The notes beneath the pieces are model-generated. The model was not told where the DNA came from. It saw only the letters and a list, made by a program, of their open reading frames with translations, and did not search any database. A stretch of DNA of 64,000 bases, taken from NCBI RefSeq assembly GCF_029893805.1, contig NZ_JARXYP010000002.1, positions 3,968,001 to 4,032,000 of the forward strand. Reading direction: 5' to 3'. This DNA comes from Streptomyces sp. SAI-135. Its GTDB lineage: Bacteria > Actinomycetota > Actinomycetes > Streptomycetales > Streptomycetaceae. This document shows positions 1 through 8,555 of this stretch, piece after piece; position 1 is the stretch's first letter, and every line of letters starts with the position of its first letter. The position numbers were made by a program, and so were the translations under genes.

Positions 1-73
1 ACACACGCCACACATACGGGCCGTGCACACATAGGACCTGCACATACGGGCCCGGCGCACACGAGGCCGGCAC

Positions 74-110
74 GTGGATGCGGCACGCTCAAAGGGCGTG
101 CCGCATCCAC
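74..110 (-). terminator. Hairpin terminator of the GNAT gene
   Basis: A perfect 15-bp inverted repeat (74-88 and 96-110) encloses a 7-nt loop. The stop codon of the leftward acetyltransferase gene (89-91) lies in the loop, so the right arm is coding sequence. A compact stem right at a gene end fits an intrinsic terminator of the GC-rich Streptomyces type without a long U tract. Confidence 0.6.
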
Positions 111-832
111 ACGTTGGGCTCGACGTACACCGCGTACCCGCGCTCCGGCTCGCAGCGCACCGGTACCAGCGCCCCGGGCACCTCGATGTCGCCCCGGGTG
201 TCGAAGGGCAGTCCGGTCCAACGGCGCCACTGCTCCAGCGACGCGGACACCGTCATGGACGCCGGCGCCACGGCGTGCACGTGGGCGCCGGCGCGCACGT
301 GCACGCGCAGCCAGGGATCGTGCGGCAGTCCGTCGGGGCGGGTGCGGGAGACGTACTCCGTGATCGGGGTGTGCGGTTCGAGGTGCTTGGCGCTGGGGCG
401 GACGGGGGCGACGACCTCGCTGAAGCCGTGGGCGCGGGCGTTGTCACGCATCGCCGAGAGCATCCGGGCGGACAGCCCCCGGCCCTGGAAGCGGGGATCG
501 ACGACGACCGAGATCGCGCTCACCGTGTCGGGCCGTACGCCACGCCGGAGGTCGCTGAAGGCCCACACCAGCACCTCGTCCCAGCCCCGGGCGGGCAGTT
601 CACCGCGGTCCTCGGCACCGAGGGCGAAGGGAACGCTGTGGGCGTGCGCGACGACCTCACCCCGCTCGTCCTCGGCGAACTGCACGTACTCGGGGAAGTC
701 GCCGGAGATCCGTCCGTAGTGCGCGTTGCCCACGAGGTCCTCGGTGACGAACTGCGGCCAGCTGCTGGCCATGCCGAGCACCCGCTCCCGCATCTCGGGA
801 CGCTCGGCAAGACTCGATACCTTCCACTCCAT
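89..832 (-). CDS. GNAT family N-acetyltransferase
   Basis: A 247-residue protein. The acetyl-CoA binding motif A of the GNAT fold is visible at about residues 109-125 (VVVDPRFQGRGLSARML, the Q/R-x-x-G-x-G/A pattern). The N-terminal part (EDLVGNAHYGRI) and long C-terminal part do not point to a known acceptor, so the substrate is unknown. It starts with ATG, preceded by only a weak ribosome site. The stop codon sits in the loop of a strong hairpin. It probably acts as a single gene; the next gene downstream is outside the window. Confidence 0.8.
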   Translation of the reverse strand: MEWKVSSLAERPEMRERVLGMASSWPQFVTEDLVGNAHYGRISGDFPEYVQFAEDERGEVVAHAHSVPFALGAEDRGELPARGWDEVLVWAFSDLRRGVRPDTVSAISVVVDPRFQGRGLSARMLSAMRDNARAHGFSEVVAPVRPSAKHLEPHTPITEYVSRTRPDGLPHDPWLRVHVRAGAHVHAVAPASMTVSASLEQWRRWTGLPFDTRGDIEVPGALVPVRCEPERGYAVYVEPNVWMRHAL

Positions 833-898
833 ACGATCACCGTAGGCGCAGGCCCGCCCACCGGAGAAACACTTTTCGCGCGAGCCCGGTGCGAACCG

Positions 899-1621
899 TC
901 AGTCCGCGTGGAAACGCGGCGGCGCCGCCGTCGGGTTGCCGCCGACCGGGAGCTTCTGGCCGGGGCAGCCCGTGAGGACCTTCTCCATCGCGGACTTCTC
1001 GGCGGCCGTGACCCACAGGCCGTACTTCTTCTTCACGGCGACCTGGGCGGCCACGTACGTGCACCGGTACGCCTTGTTCGGCGGCAGCCAGGTGGCCGTG
1101 TCACCGTCGCCCTTGGAACGGTTGGTGCTCGCGTCGACGGCCAGGAGGTTGAGGGGGTCGTTGGCGAGGGCTATCCGCTTGCTGGCGTCCCAGTACTTGG
1201 CCCCCTTCTGCCAGGCGTCGGAGAGCGCGACCACGTGGTCGATGTCGACCTGACTGCGCCCCCGCCGGTAGGTCACCTCCTTGCCCGAGTACGGGTCCGA
1301 CTCCAGTACGCCGTAGGACACCTTGCAGTCCCCGCCGGTGAACTTCACGTCCTCCAGGTCGCGTTTGAGTATGTCGTCGCGGGTGTCGCACTCGTTGGAG
1401 TCGGTGTCGGCCCACGCGGTGCCGAACCGGTCCCGTTCGTAACCCGTCTTGGGTGCCCGCCCCTTCACGGTGAGCGACTCGGCGGCGCTGAGGGCCGCGC
1501 CCGAGCCGCCCGCGACGCCGGTCTCCTCAGGTCCGCCGGATCCTGTGGTCGTCTCCGCCTTGCACCCGGCCATGGCGAACACCAGCACGACGGCGGCCGC
1601 GGCCCCGCCCTTCAGACGCAT
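899..1621 (-). CDS. Secreted HNH endonuclease family lipoprotein (DUF1524-like)
   Basis: The ATG at 1621 was chosen because it is preceded by a GGGAGGG ribosome site and opens a lipoprotein signal peptide (MRLKGG... then a hydrophobic stretch ending AMAGC, lipid Cys at residue 20). The mature part of about 220 residues carries the DUF1524/GmrSD-type HNH nuclease core: a VDIDHVVALSDAW segment with the catalytic His, NDPLNLLAVD, and NRSKGD. Membrane-anchored extracellular nucleases of this kind are common in Streptomyces and are thought to degrade external DNA or RNA. The lipobox has Met rather than Leu at -3, slightly off consensus. Longer upstream starts have no signal and no ribosome site. 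Confidence 0.82.
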   Translation of the reverse strand: MRLKGGAAAAVVLVFAMAGCKAETTTGSGGPEETGVAGGSGAALSAAESLTVKGRAPKTGYERDRFGTAWADTDSNECDTRDDILKRDLEDVKFTGGDCKVSYGVLESDPYSGKEVTYRRGRSQVDIDHVVALSDAWQKGAKYWDASKRIALANDPLNLLAVDASTNRSKGDGDTATWLPPNKAYRCTYVAAQVAVKKKYGLWVTAAEKSAMEKVLTGCPGQKLPVGGNPTAAPPRFHAD

Positions 1622-1884
1622 CACGTGCGTCCCTCCCCTTGCAACCCGGTCCGTCCCCGCACGAAGCGCTTTCCCTCGTACTACGTCGCGCACACCGTAG
1701 CGAGCGGGCGCACCGCGGCATGGAGGAGGCCCCGGACCACATCCCCTCCAAATGGGCATCGAGACATACCGGCCGTATCGTCGGCGGTGGCGCACCGCGA
1801 GCCGGCTCCCACTCCCCTCACACGCTGAACGAGAGGCCGTCCGCGCGGATCCGGCCCGCGCGGGCGGTGTTCACGTCCGCAGGG

Positions 1885-2517
1885 TCACGTCGACGAGCCT
1901 GCCGGCCGCCTCGTCGGTGACCCTTCCGGCCACGGCAGCACCGTGAGCTCCGGCCATATCTCCTTCCAGCGCGCGGCCTTGGCCTCGTAGACCTCTTTCG
2001 GGGCAAGGACCGGGTTGGGGCGGACCACGAGGTTGAAGACGTCGGACAGCCCGTGCGGGGCATAGACCCGCCATTCCCCGCCACGTTCGAGCCGCACGCC
2101 CAGACAGCAAGTGGTCGCGACGAAGCGGTCGATGGCGGACTCGGTGGAGTCGTACCGAGGGCAGGGCACCCCGAACTTTTCCTCGTACCAGAGGTGCACC
2201 CGGGCCTCGTTGCGGATCTCCACCTCGGCCCGCAGGCCGCCGAACACCTCCTGCCCTGCTCTGATCACGGCATCCTCGGCCTCCCAGGAGAGATCGGTGT
2301 CGTCGAAGTAGAAGACGTCGTAGTCCCTGATGCCTTGGGCCGGGGGTCTGCCGGTGACCACGTTCCACACGGTCTGGAACAGGCAGCCCGCCGTCACGTA
2401 CCAGCCCGGCAGGTCAAGCGTCGCCGTCCTGGCCATCACCTCGGTCAGGATCTCGTTCCGGTCGAGCGTGGCACGGAACGCATCCAGCTGTTCCGTCAAA
2501 GGGAATCGTCCGAGCAT
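1885..2517 (-). CDS. Nucleotidyltransferase family protein (NTP_transf_6/DUF925-like)
   Basis: A 210-residue protein. The segment AGCLFQTVWNVVTGRPP followed by GIRDYDVFYFDDTDLSWEAED matches the core of the NTP_transf_6 (DUF925) family: a G-x(n)-W-N-x(n)-D-Y-D nucleotidyltransferase-like site with acidic residues that would bind metal. Its substrate is not known for this family. The C-terminus (RRPAGSST) is low-complexity. It lies 18 bp downstream of the SCO6745-type gene on the same strand, so the two are probably cotranscribed. Confidence 0.7.
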   Translation of the reverse strand: MLGRFPLTEQLDAFRATLDRNEILTEVMARTATLDLPGWYVTAGCLFQTVWNVVTGRPPAQGIRDYDVFYFDDTDLSWEAEDAVIRAGQEVFGGLRAEVEIRNEARVHLWYEEKFGVPCPRYDSTESAIDRFVATTCCLGVRLERGGEWRVYAPHGLSDVFNLVVRPNPVLAPKEVYEAKAARWKEIWPELTVLPWPEGSPTRRPAGSST

Positions 2518-2535
2518 CCGCCCTGACTATCACGG

Positions 2536-3438
2536 TCAGACCTTGCCGATGCCCAGCGTCGTCTCGGACGGGAGCAGCCCGGAGGAGAGCACCGCCACCC
2601 AGAAGTCTCCCAGGAGGTCCGCGAGTCGGGTCGTGTCGGCCGCGCCGAGCAACTGCCATGGACCGGCAGCCAGTTGGTCGGTGTGGTGTTCCACGCGGTG
2701 ACGGAGATCCCGGCCGGCGTCCGTGGCCTGGCCGTACTCGTCCACCAGTCCCCGAGCCGTCAGACGCTCGCGCGCGGAGTCCCATTCCCCGGCGCTCCAG
2801 CCCCGGCTCTCGAAGCGCTCCACGGAGGCGGCGCCGATCGCGGCGAAGGACACCAGCGACTCGACCGGGTCGAGGCCGGCCACGAGGAGGGCGGCTATGT
2901 GGCCGTCGCCGCGGTGCTCACGCAGGATCGTCGCCGCCTGCCACAGCTGGAGGTGAGGCGCCTCGGGCCACGCCGACTCGGCGTTGGCCGCGGCGAGGGG
3001 ACGGCCGGCCGTGTTCGCCGACTCGGCGGCACGCCGGGCCAGAGCCGCGGCCTCCGCCAGCTCCGGACCGTCCACGCGGTCCCCCAGGATCGCGCGGTAC
3101 GCCCGGTCGATCCCCCGCTGCCTCGCCGCCAGGACGGCACCGGGCTCGGCGGTCGCCCACGCGGAGCCGATGTGCTCGGCGACCATGCGGGGGCTGAAGC
3201 TGTAGAAGGCGGACGCCACGCGCTCGGCACCCACCGGCCCCAACGGGGCGGCACGCAACGGGAAGTAGCTCGGCCAGCGCTCCTGCGTGCCGTAACCGAG
3301 CGCCGCCGCCTCCTCGAAGACCTGCGGCGCGTAGTAGAGCACCGCGTGCAGGGGTTCCAGCAGATGCCAGAGCCGGCGCACCTGACTCAGCTCCACCGCA
3401 CCCGCGCCCGCGTCGACCCTGCGGTCATACGTCGTCAT
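2536..3438 (-). CDS. SCO6745 family helix-turn-helix-like protein
   Basis: About 300 residues, ATG at 3438. The protein resembles a widespread actinobacterial family called SCO6745-type: all-helical, with a conserved start (VRRLWHLLEPLHAVLYYAP, residues ~20-40), a middle segment FYSFSPRMVAEHIGSAW, and a C-terminal MarR-like winged-helix region ending in H(H)TDQLAAGPW. The function of the family is unknown. It faces a TetR gene, with two palindromic sites in the gap, so it is the likely target of that regulator. An in-frame ATG at 3480 would overlap operator 1 and is less likely. Confidence 0.65.
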   Translation of the reverse strand: MTTYDRRVDAGAGAVELSQVRRLWHLLEPLHAVLYYAPQVFEEAAALGYGTQERWPSYFPLRAAPLGPVGAERVASAFYSFSPRMVAEHIGSAWATAEPGAVLAARQRGIDRAYRAILGDRVDGPELAEAAALARRAAESANTAGRPLAAANAESAWPEAPHLQLWQAATILREHRGDGHIAALLVAGLDPVESLVSFAAIGAASVERFESRGWSAGEWDSARERLTARGLVDEYGQATDAGRDLRHRVEHHTDQLAAGPWQLLGAADTTRLADLLGDFWVAVLSSGLLPSETTLGIGKV

Positions 3439-3472
3439 GACACAACCCCCGTCGCATCCGCTCACCCAAGAA

Positions 3473-3522
3473 CTTGACACTGACTAGATTGCCTCGCCCT
3501 CACCAAACTTGTCAATGCCTAG
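3473..3522. promoter_or_regulatory. Paired imperfect palindromes, probable TetR operators
   Basis: Two 15-bp imperfect palindromes, CTTGACACTGACTAG (3473-3487) and CTTGTCAATGCCTAG (3508-3522), fit the pattern CTWGNCA-N-TGNCWAG and have centres 35 bp apart. They lie between a divergent pair, the SCO6745-type gene and the TetR gene. Autoregulation plus control of the neighbour is the usual arrangement for TetR proteins in this position. Binding is inferred. Confidence 0.6.
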
Positions 3523-3525
3523 ATA

Positions 3526-4128
3526 ATGGGTACGCTGCCGACCATGGCACCTGCGGAGACCAAGAAGCCGAACCGCCCCTACCATCACGGCGATCTGCGC
3601 CACGCGATCCTCACCGCCGCCCTCGACGTCATCGCCGCCGACGGCCCCGCCGGGCTGAGCCTGCGCGACCTGGCCCGCCGTGCCGGGGTCTCGCACGCGG
3701 CCCCGGCCCACCACTTCCGCGACCGCACCGGACTGCTCACGGCGATCGCCGCCGAAGGTTTCGCGCTGCTCGCGGCCGCCCTCAACGACGCCTCGGACCT
3801 CAAGGACGCGGGCGTGCGCTACGTACGCTTCGCCCGCGAGCACCCGGCTCACTTCCAGGTGATGTTCGCGCCGGAACTGCTGCGCGCCGACGACCTCGAA
3901 CTGATCACGGCCCGCGCCCTGGCCACCGACGCCCTGCGCACCGCGGTCGCAGCCGTGGACGCCGATGACTTCGGCGTCGACAGCCGCCTCGCGGGAGTCG
4001 CCGCCTGGTCCCTCGCCCACGGCTTCGCCACGCTGCTCCTCAGCCACAACCTGGACGGCCCGGTCGGCGACAGAGACCCCGAGGAGGTGTTCCGGACGCT
4101 GGCGGCCACGCTCTTCCGCACGCACTGA
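3526..4128 (+). CDS. TetR/AcrR family transcriptional regulator
   Basis: A 200-residue TetR protein. The DNA-binding domain occupies residues ~18-65 (YHHGDLRHAILTAAL, then LSLRDLARRAGVSHAAPAHHF, the HTH and start of helix 4). The C-terminal ligand domain is of the WHG/TetR_C_33-like type, ligand unknown. The ATG at 3526 is three bases from the second operator; the ATG at 3544 (MAPAETKK) is an equally plausible start and would leave a short leader. No strong ribosome site precedes either. Probably represses itself and the divergent SCO6745-type gene. Confidence 0.8.
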   Translation: MGTLPTMAPAETKKPNRPYHHGDLRHAILTAALDVIAADGPAGLSLRDLARRAGVSHAAPAHHFRDRTGLLTAIAAEGFALLAAALNDASDLKDAGVRYVRFAREHPAHFQVMFAPELLRADDLELITARALATDALRTAVAAVDADDFGVDSRLAGVAAWSLAHGFATLLLSHNLDGPVGDRDPEEVFRTLAATLFRTH

Positions 4129-4492
4129 ACCCAGCGCCTGCACCGCGGGAACCCGGGACACGGACGTCCCGCCCGAAGCCGTCCGGCGTCAGGGGCGCCC
4201 TAGCGCCGCACCGGAGGCCAACCGCGCCGACGCCACGGGGTGCCACCACGCCCCACGGCACCACCGACCGGGCGCCGGCAGCACCGACCCCGCGACGGCA
4301 GCACCGCCCGAGGACCCACCCGCGTCAGGCCCCGCCGACCCCCACACCCGCCCGACGGCCGACCGCGAGTCACTCCGTCACAACCGTCCGCCGACCGCGA
4401 GTCCCCCATCACGACCGCCCGACCGCGAGTCACCCCGCCACGACCACCCGACGGGTGCCCCACCATCCGACCGTCCGACCGCAGGTCCCCCC
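4129..4492. repeat. Intergenic GC-rich region with degenerate tandem repeats
   Basis: No gene is supported in these 364 bp between the convergent TetR and mfd genes. The right half holds imperfect tandem copies of a unit beginning GACCGCGAGTC at 4361, 4393 and 4421, with GACCGCAGGTC at 4477 and a decayed copy near 4449, giving a period of about 28-32 bp. No clear terminator stem beyond a 6-bp one near 4156-4175. Confidence 0.5.
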
Positions 4493-7400
4493 TCACGACC
4501 CCAGGATCGACGTGAGGAACTCCCCCACCCAGCCGAGCAACTCCCGCCCGACCAACGGCTTTCCGCCCACCTTCGCGGTCTTCGGGCGCGGCACCAGCAC
4601 CTGGTGCGCGGCCGGCTTGATGACGGTGCCCGGGTAGAGCCGCTTGAGCCGCAGCTCCTGCGACTCCCGCAACTCCACCGGTGCGAAGCGGATGTTGGTG
4701 CCCTGGAGGACGATCTCGCCGACGCCGCACGCGCGGGCCAGCATCCGAAGTCCCGCCACCAGCAGCAGGTTCTCCACCGGCTCGGGCAACTTGCCGTAGC
4801 GGTCGACGAGTTCCTCGCGTACGGCCTTGATGTCCTCCTCGGTGTTCACCGAGGCGATCGCGCGGTAGGCCTGCAGGCGCAGCCGCTCGCCCGGCGCGTA
4901 GTCGTGCGGGACGTGCGCGTCGACCGGGAGCTCGATCTTGACCTCCAGCGGCGGCTCCTCCTCGACACCGCCCTCCAGGGAGGCCCGGTAGTCCGCGACG
5001 GCCTCGCCGACCATGCGGACGTACAGGTCGAAGCCGACGCCCGCGATGTGCCCGGACTGCTCGCCGCCGAGGAGGTTGCCCGCGCCGCGGATCTCCAGGT
5101 CCTTCATCGCGACGTACATGCCCGCGCCCATCTCGGTGTGCTGGGCGATCGTCGCGAGCCGTTCGTGCGCGGTCTCGGTGAGCGGCTTCTCCGGCGGGTA
5201 CAGGAAGTACGCGTAGCCGCGCTCGCGGCCACGCCCGACCCGGCCGCGCAGCTGGTGCAGCTGGGACAGGCCGAAGTTGTCGCCGCGCTCCACGATCAGG
5301 GTGTTCGCGTTGGAGATGTCGATGCCCGACTCGACGATCGTGGTCGACACCAGCACGTCGAACTTCTTCTCCCAGAAGTCGACGACGACCTGCTCCAGGG
5401 CCTGCTCCGACATCTGGCCGTGGGCGGTGGCGATCCGCGCCTCGGGGACGATCTCGCGCAGCCGGGAGGCCGCCCGGTCGATCGACTCGACCCGGTTGTG
5501 GATGTAGAAGACCTGGCCCTCGCGCAGCAGTTCACGGCGGATGGCCGCGCCGATCTGCTTCTCCTCGTACGGCCCGACGAAGGTGAGCACCGGGTGGCGC
5601 TCCTCCGGGGGCGTGGTGATCGTCGACATCTCGCGGATGCCGGTGACCGCCATCTCCAGGGTGCGCGGGATCGGGGTGGCGGACATGGTCAGCACGTCGA
5701 CGTTGGCGCGGAGCTTCTTCAGCTGCTCCTTGTGCTCGACGCCGAAGCGCTGCTCCTCGTCGACGATGACCAGGCCGAGGTCCTTGAACTTGGTCTCCGA
5801 GGAGAACAGCCGGTGGGTGCCGATGACGACGTCCACCGAGCCCTCCCGCAGGCCCTCCAGGACGGCCTTGGCCTCGGTGTCGGTCTGGAAGCGGCTGAGC
5901 GCCTTCACGACCACGGGGAACTGGGAGTATCGCTCGCTGAACGTCCCGAAGTGCTGCTGCACCAGCAGGGTGGTCGGGACGAGAACGGCCACCTGCTTGC
6001 CGTCCTGCACTGCCTTGAAGGCGGCCCGCACCGCGATCTCTGTCTTGCCGTAACCGACGTCGCCGCAGATCAGGCGGTCCATGGGGACCGACTTCTCCAT
6101 GTCCTCCTTGACCTCGGCGATGGTGGTGAGCTGGTCGGGCGTCTCCGCGTACGGGAAGGCGTCCTCCAGCTCGCGCTGCCACGGGGTGTCCGGGCCGAAG
6201 GTGTGGCCGGGGGCCGCCATCCGCGCGCTGTACAGCTTGATCAGATCGGCGGCGATCTCCTTGACGGCCTTCTTCGCGCGCGCCTTGGTCTTGGTCCAGT
6301 CGGCGCCGCCGAGCCGGTGCAGCGTGGGGGCCTCGCCGCCGACGTACTTGGTGATCTGCTCCAGCTGGTCGGTGGGGATGTAGAGCCGGTCGCCGGGCTG
6401 GCCGCGCTTGGCGGGGGCGTACTCGACGACGAGGTACTCGCGCGTGGCGCCCTGCACGGTCCGCTGGACCATCTCGATGTAGCGGCCCACGCCGTGCTGC
6501 TCGTGGACGATGTAGTCGCCCGACTCCAGGGTGAGCGGGTCGATCGTCTTGCGCCGCCGGGCGGGCATCCGGGTGCCGTCCTTGCCGGCCGCCTTCTGCC
6601 CGGTCAGGTCGGTCTCGGTGAGGACGGCGAGTCTGAGCGCCGGGTCGACGAACCCGTACTCGATGGAGCCGCACGCCACGTGGACGACGGACGGGCTCAG
6701 GGAGGTGAGCTCGGCGTCGAGGCGGGCCGCGATGCCCTCGCCGCCGAGCACCTCGACGGTACGGGCCGCGGGGCCGTGCGCCTCGGTCACGAAGACCGCG
6801 CGCCAGCCGTCGGCGAGCCAGCCCTTGGTGTCGGCGAGCGCCTTGGCGGTGTCGCCGCGGTAGGTCTCGGGCGCGTGCATGCCGAGCTTGAGGGTGTCCG
6901 CCTCCAGTTCGAGGTCGGCAGCGAACGGCGACACCGACCACCACATCATGTCCAGCTCGCGCGCGCGGTCGCGGACGTCGGCGATGGACCACAGGGAGGC
7001 CGCGCCGACGTCGATGGGCGCCTCGCCGCCGCCCGCGGTGGCCGCCCAGGAGGCCTGGAGGAACTCCTGCGAGGTGGCCACGAGGTCGGACGCGCGTGTG
7101 CGGACCCGCTCCGGGTCGCACACGACGGCCATGGCGCCCTTGGGCAGGACGTCGAGCAGGAGCTCCATGTCGTCGACGAGGACGGGCGCGAGGGACTCCA
7201 TGCCCTCCACGGCGATCCCCTCGGCGATCCGGCCGAGCAGTTCGCCGAGCTCGGGGTGCTGCTCGGCGAGGGCGCGCGCACGGGCGCGTACGTCGTCCGT
7301 CAGGAGCAGCTCGCGGCAGGGCGGGGCCCACAGGCCGTGTTCGGCGATCTCCAGGGAGCGCTGGTCGGCGACCTTGAAGTAGCGGATCTCCTCGACGTCG

Positions 7401-8023
7401 TCGCCCCAGAACTCGACGCGCAGGGGGTGTTCCTCGGTGGGCGGGAAGACGTCGAGGATGCCTCCTCGTACGGCGAACTCGCCGCGCCTCTCGACGAGCT
7501 CCACGCGCGCGTACGCGGCGGCGGCCAGGGCCTCCACGACCGTGTTCAGGTCGGCGGTCTGGCCGGTGCGCAGGGCCACCGGCTCCAGGTCGCCGAGGCC
7601 CTTGACCTGGGGCTGGAGCACGGAGCGTACGGGCGCGACGACCACGGAGACCGGGCCGGTCTCGGGGTCGTCGGGGCGGGGGTGGGCCAGGCGCCGCAGA
7701 ACCGCCAGTCGGCGGCCGACGGTGTCGGAGCGGGGGCTGAGGCGCTCGTGCGGGAGGGTCTCCCAGGAGGGGTACTCCACGACTCCCTCGGAGGGGAGCA
7801 GGGAGCGCAGGGCCGCGGCGAGGTCCTCGGCCTCGCGGCCCGTGGCCGTCACCGCGAGCACGGGGCGGCCGGCCTCACGCGCGAGTGCGGCGATCGCGAA
7901 GGGGCGGGCCGCCGGGGGGCCGACCAGGTCGACGTGCATGCGGTTGCCGTCCAGGGCCGCCGTGATCGCTTCCGCGAGGGCGGGGTCCTTGACGACGGCG
8001 TCGAGCAGACCGTGCAGGCTCAT
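4493..8023 (-). CDS. mfd: Transcription-repair coupling factor Mfd
   Basis: A protein of 1176 residues, the normal size for Mfd. It releases RNA polymerase stalled at DNA lesions and recruits UvrA. The order of domains is as expected: UvrB-like N-terminus (LVGPPAARPFAIAAL), the RNA polymerase interaction domain (about 490-560; GDYIVHEQHGVGRY), then the RecG-like translocase with Walker A (GDVGYGKTEIAVRAAF), DEEQ box (VIVDEEQRFGVEHKEQL), motif VI (QLRGRVGRGRERGYAYF), and the C-terminal TRCF domain. The start MSLHGLLDAVV at 8023 was chosen over an upstream extension that is low-complexity and unlike the family. Confidence 0.97.
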   Translation of the reverse strand: MSLHGLLDAVVKDPALAEAITAALDGNRMHVDLVGPPAARPFAIAALAREAGRPVLAVTATGREAEDLAAALRSLLPSEGVVEYPSWETLPHERLSPRSDTVGRRLAVLRRLAHPRPDDPETGPVSVVVAPVRSVLQPQVKGLGDLEPVALRTGQTADLNTVVEALAAAAYARVELVERRGEFAVRGGILDVFPPTEEHPLRVEFWGDDVEEIRYFKVADQRSLEIAEHGLWAPPCRELLLTDDVRARARALAEQHPELGELLGRIAEGIAVEGMESLAPVLVDDMELLLDVLPKGAMAVVCDPERVRTRASDLVATSQEFLQASWAATAGGGEAPIDVGAASLWSIADVRDRARELDMMWWSVSPFAADLELEADTLKLGMHAPETYRGDTAKALADTKGWLADGWRAVFVTEAHGPAARTVEVLGGEGIAARLDAELTSLSPSVVHVACGSIEYGFVDPALRLAVLTETDLTGQKAAGKDGTRMPARRRKTIDPLTLESGDYIVHEQHGVGRYIEMVQRTVQGATREYLVVEYAPAKRGQPGDRLYIPTDQLEQITKYVGGEAPTLHRLGGADWTKTKARAKKAVKEIAADLIKLYSARMAAPGHTFGPDTPWQRELEDAFPYAETPDQLTTIAEVKEDMEKSVPMDRLICGDVGYGKTEIAVRAAFKAVQDGKQVAVLVPTTLLVQQHFGTFSERYSQFPVVVKALSRFQTDTEAKAVLEGLREGSVDVVIGTHRLFSSETKFKDLGLVIVDEEQRFGVEHKEQLKKLRANVDVLTMSATPIPRTLEMAVTGIREMSTITTPPEERHPVLTFVGPYEEKQIGAAIRRELLREGQVFYIHNRVESIDRAASRLREIVPEARIATAHGQMSEQALEQVVVDFWEKKFDVLVSTTIVESGIDISNANTLIVERGDNFGLSQLHQLRGRVGRGRERGYAYFLYPPEKPLTETAHERLATIAQHTEMGAGMYVAMKDLEIRGAGNLLGGEQSGHIAGVGFDLYVRMVGEAVADYRASLEGGVEEEPPLEVKIELPVDAHVPHDYAPGERLRLQAYRAIASVNTEEDIKAVREELVDRYGKLPEPVENLLLVAGLRMLARACGVGEIVLQGTNIRFAPVELRESQELRLKRLYPGTVIKPAAHQVLVPRPKTAKVGGKPLVGRELLGWVGEFLTSILGS

Positions 8024-8555
8024 TCTGGGCGGCTTTCGTCCGGGGGTTTCTGCGGGGGGTGGGCAACGCGAAGGGCCCGACACAACGAAGGGCCGGGGGG
8101 TCTCCAGCCTACGACGGCGTCGGCCCGGCCGGCGGAGCCTGTGGACAACGCCGCCGTATCCCCGGGTGCCCTGTGGACGACGAAGCACCCGCAGCGGCGT
8201 CGCGCGAGCGGCGAGGCCCCCGCCCCAGCCGCTCATCCCAGCCGCCAACCCCAGCCACTCGCCACGGCCGCCCAGCCCAGCCGCCCGTCACCCCAGGCGC
8301 CCGTCACCCCAGCCAACCCCAGCCGCCCGCCACGGCCGCCAATCGCCACGGCCGCTCACCCCAGCCACTTGCCACCGCACCCACTCCCCACGGCCGCTCA
8401 CCCCAGCCACTTGCCACCGCACCCACTCCCCACGGCCGCCCCCACAGCCGCCCGCCCCAACCACCCCCGGACAGCGAAGAACCCGGCGCCGAGAAGCCCC
8501 CCGTGGCTTCTCGGCGCCGGGCGTTCCCCCGTGGTGCCCCGTCCCCAGGGGCGGG
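8024..8555. repeat. Intergenic region with Pro-rich-like low-complexity repeats
   Basis: No gene is supported in these 532 bp. The sequence is a C-rich low-complexity tract built on CAGCCRCYCRCCACGGCC-like units (about 8220-8460). It includes an exact 42-bp tandem duplication, 8346-8387 and 8388-8429, followed by a partial third copy to about 8439. It must also hold the mfd promoter near its left end and the terminator of the ABC permease near its right end. Confidence 0.6.
8482..8521 (-). terminator. Hairpin terminator after the ABC exporter operon
   Basis: A perfect 17-bp stem (8482-8498 with 8505-8521) and a 6-nt loop lie 35 bp beyond the stop codon of the leftward permease gene. This is a strong intrinsic terminator candidate of the U-poor Streptomyces type. 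Confidence 0.75.

Noticed and set aside
4361..4487. CRISPR-like repeats
   Set aside because: Units are diverged, have no constant-length unique spacers, and no cas genes are near.
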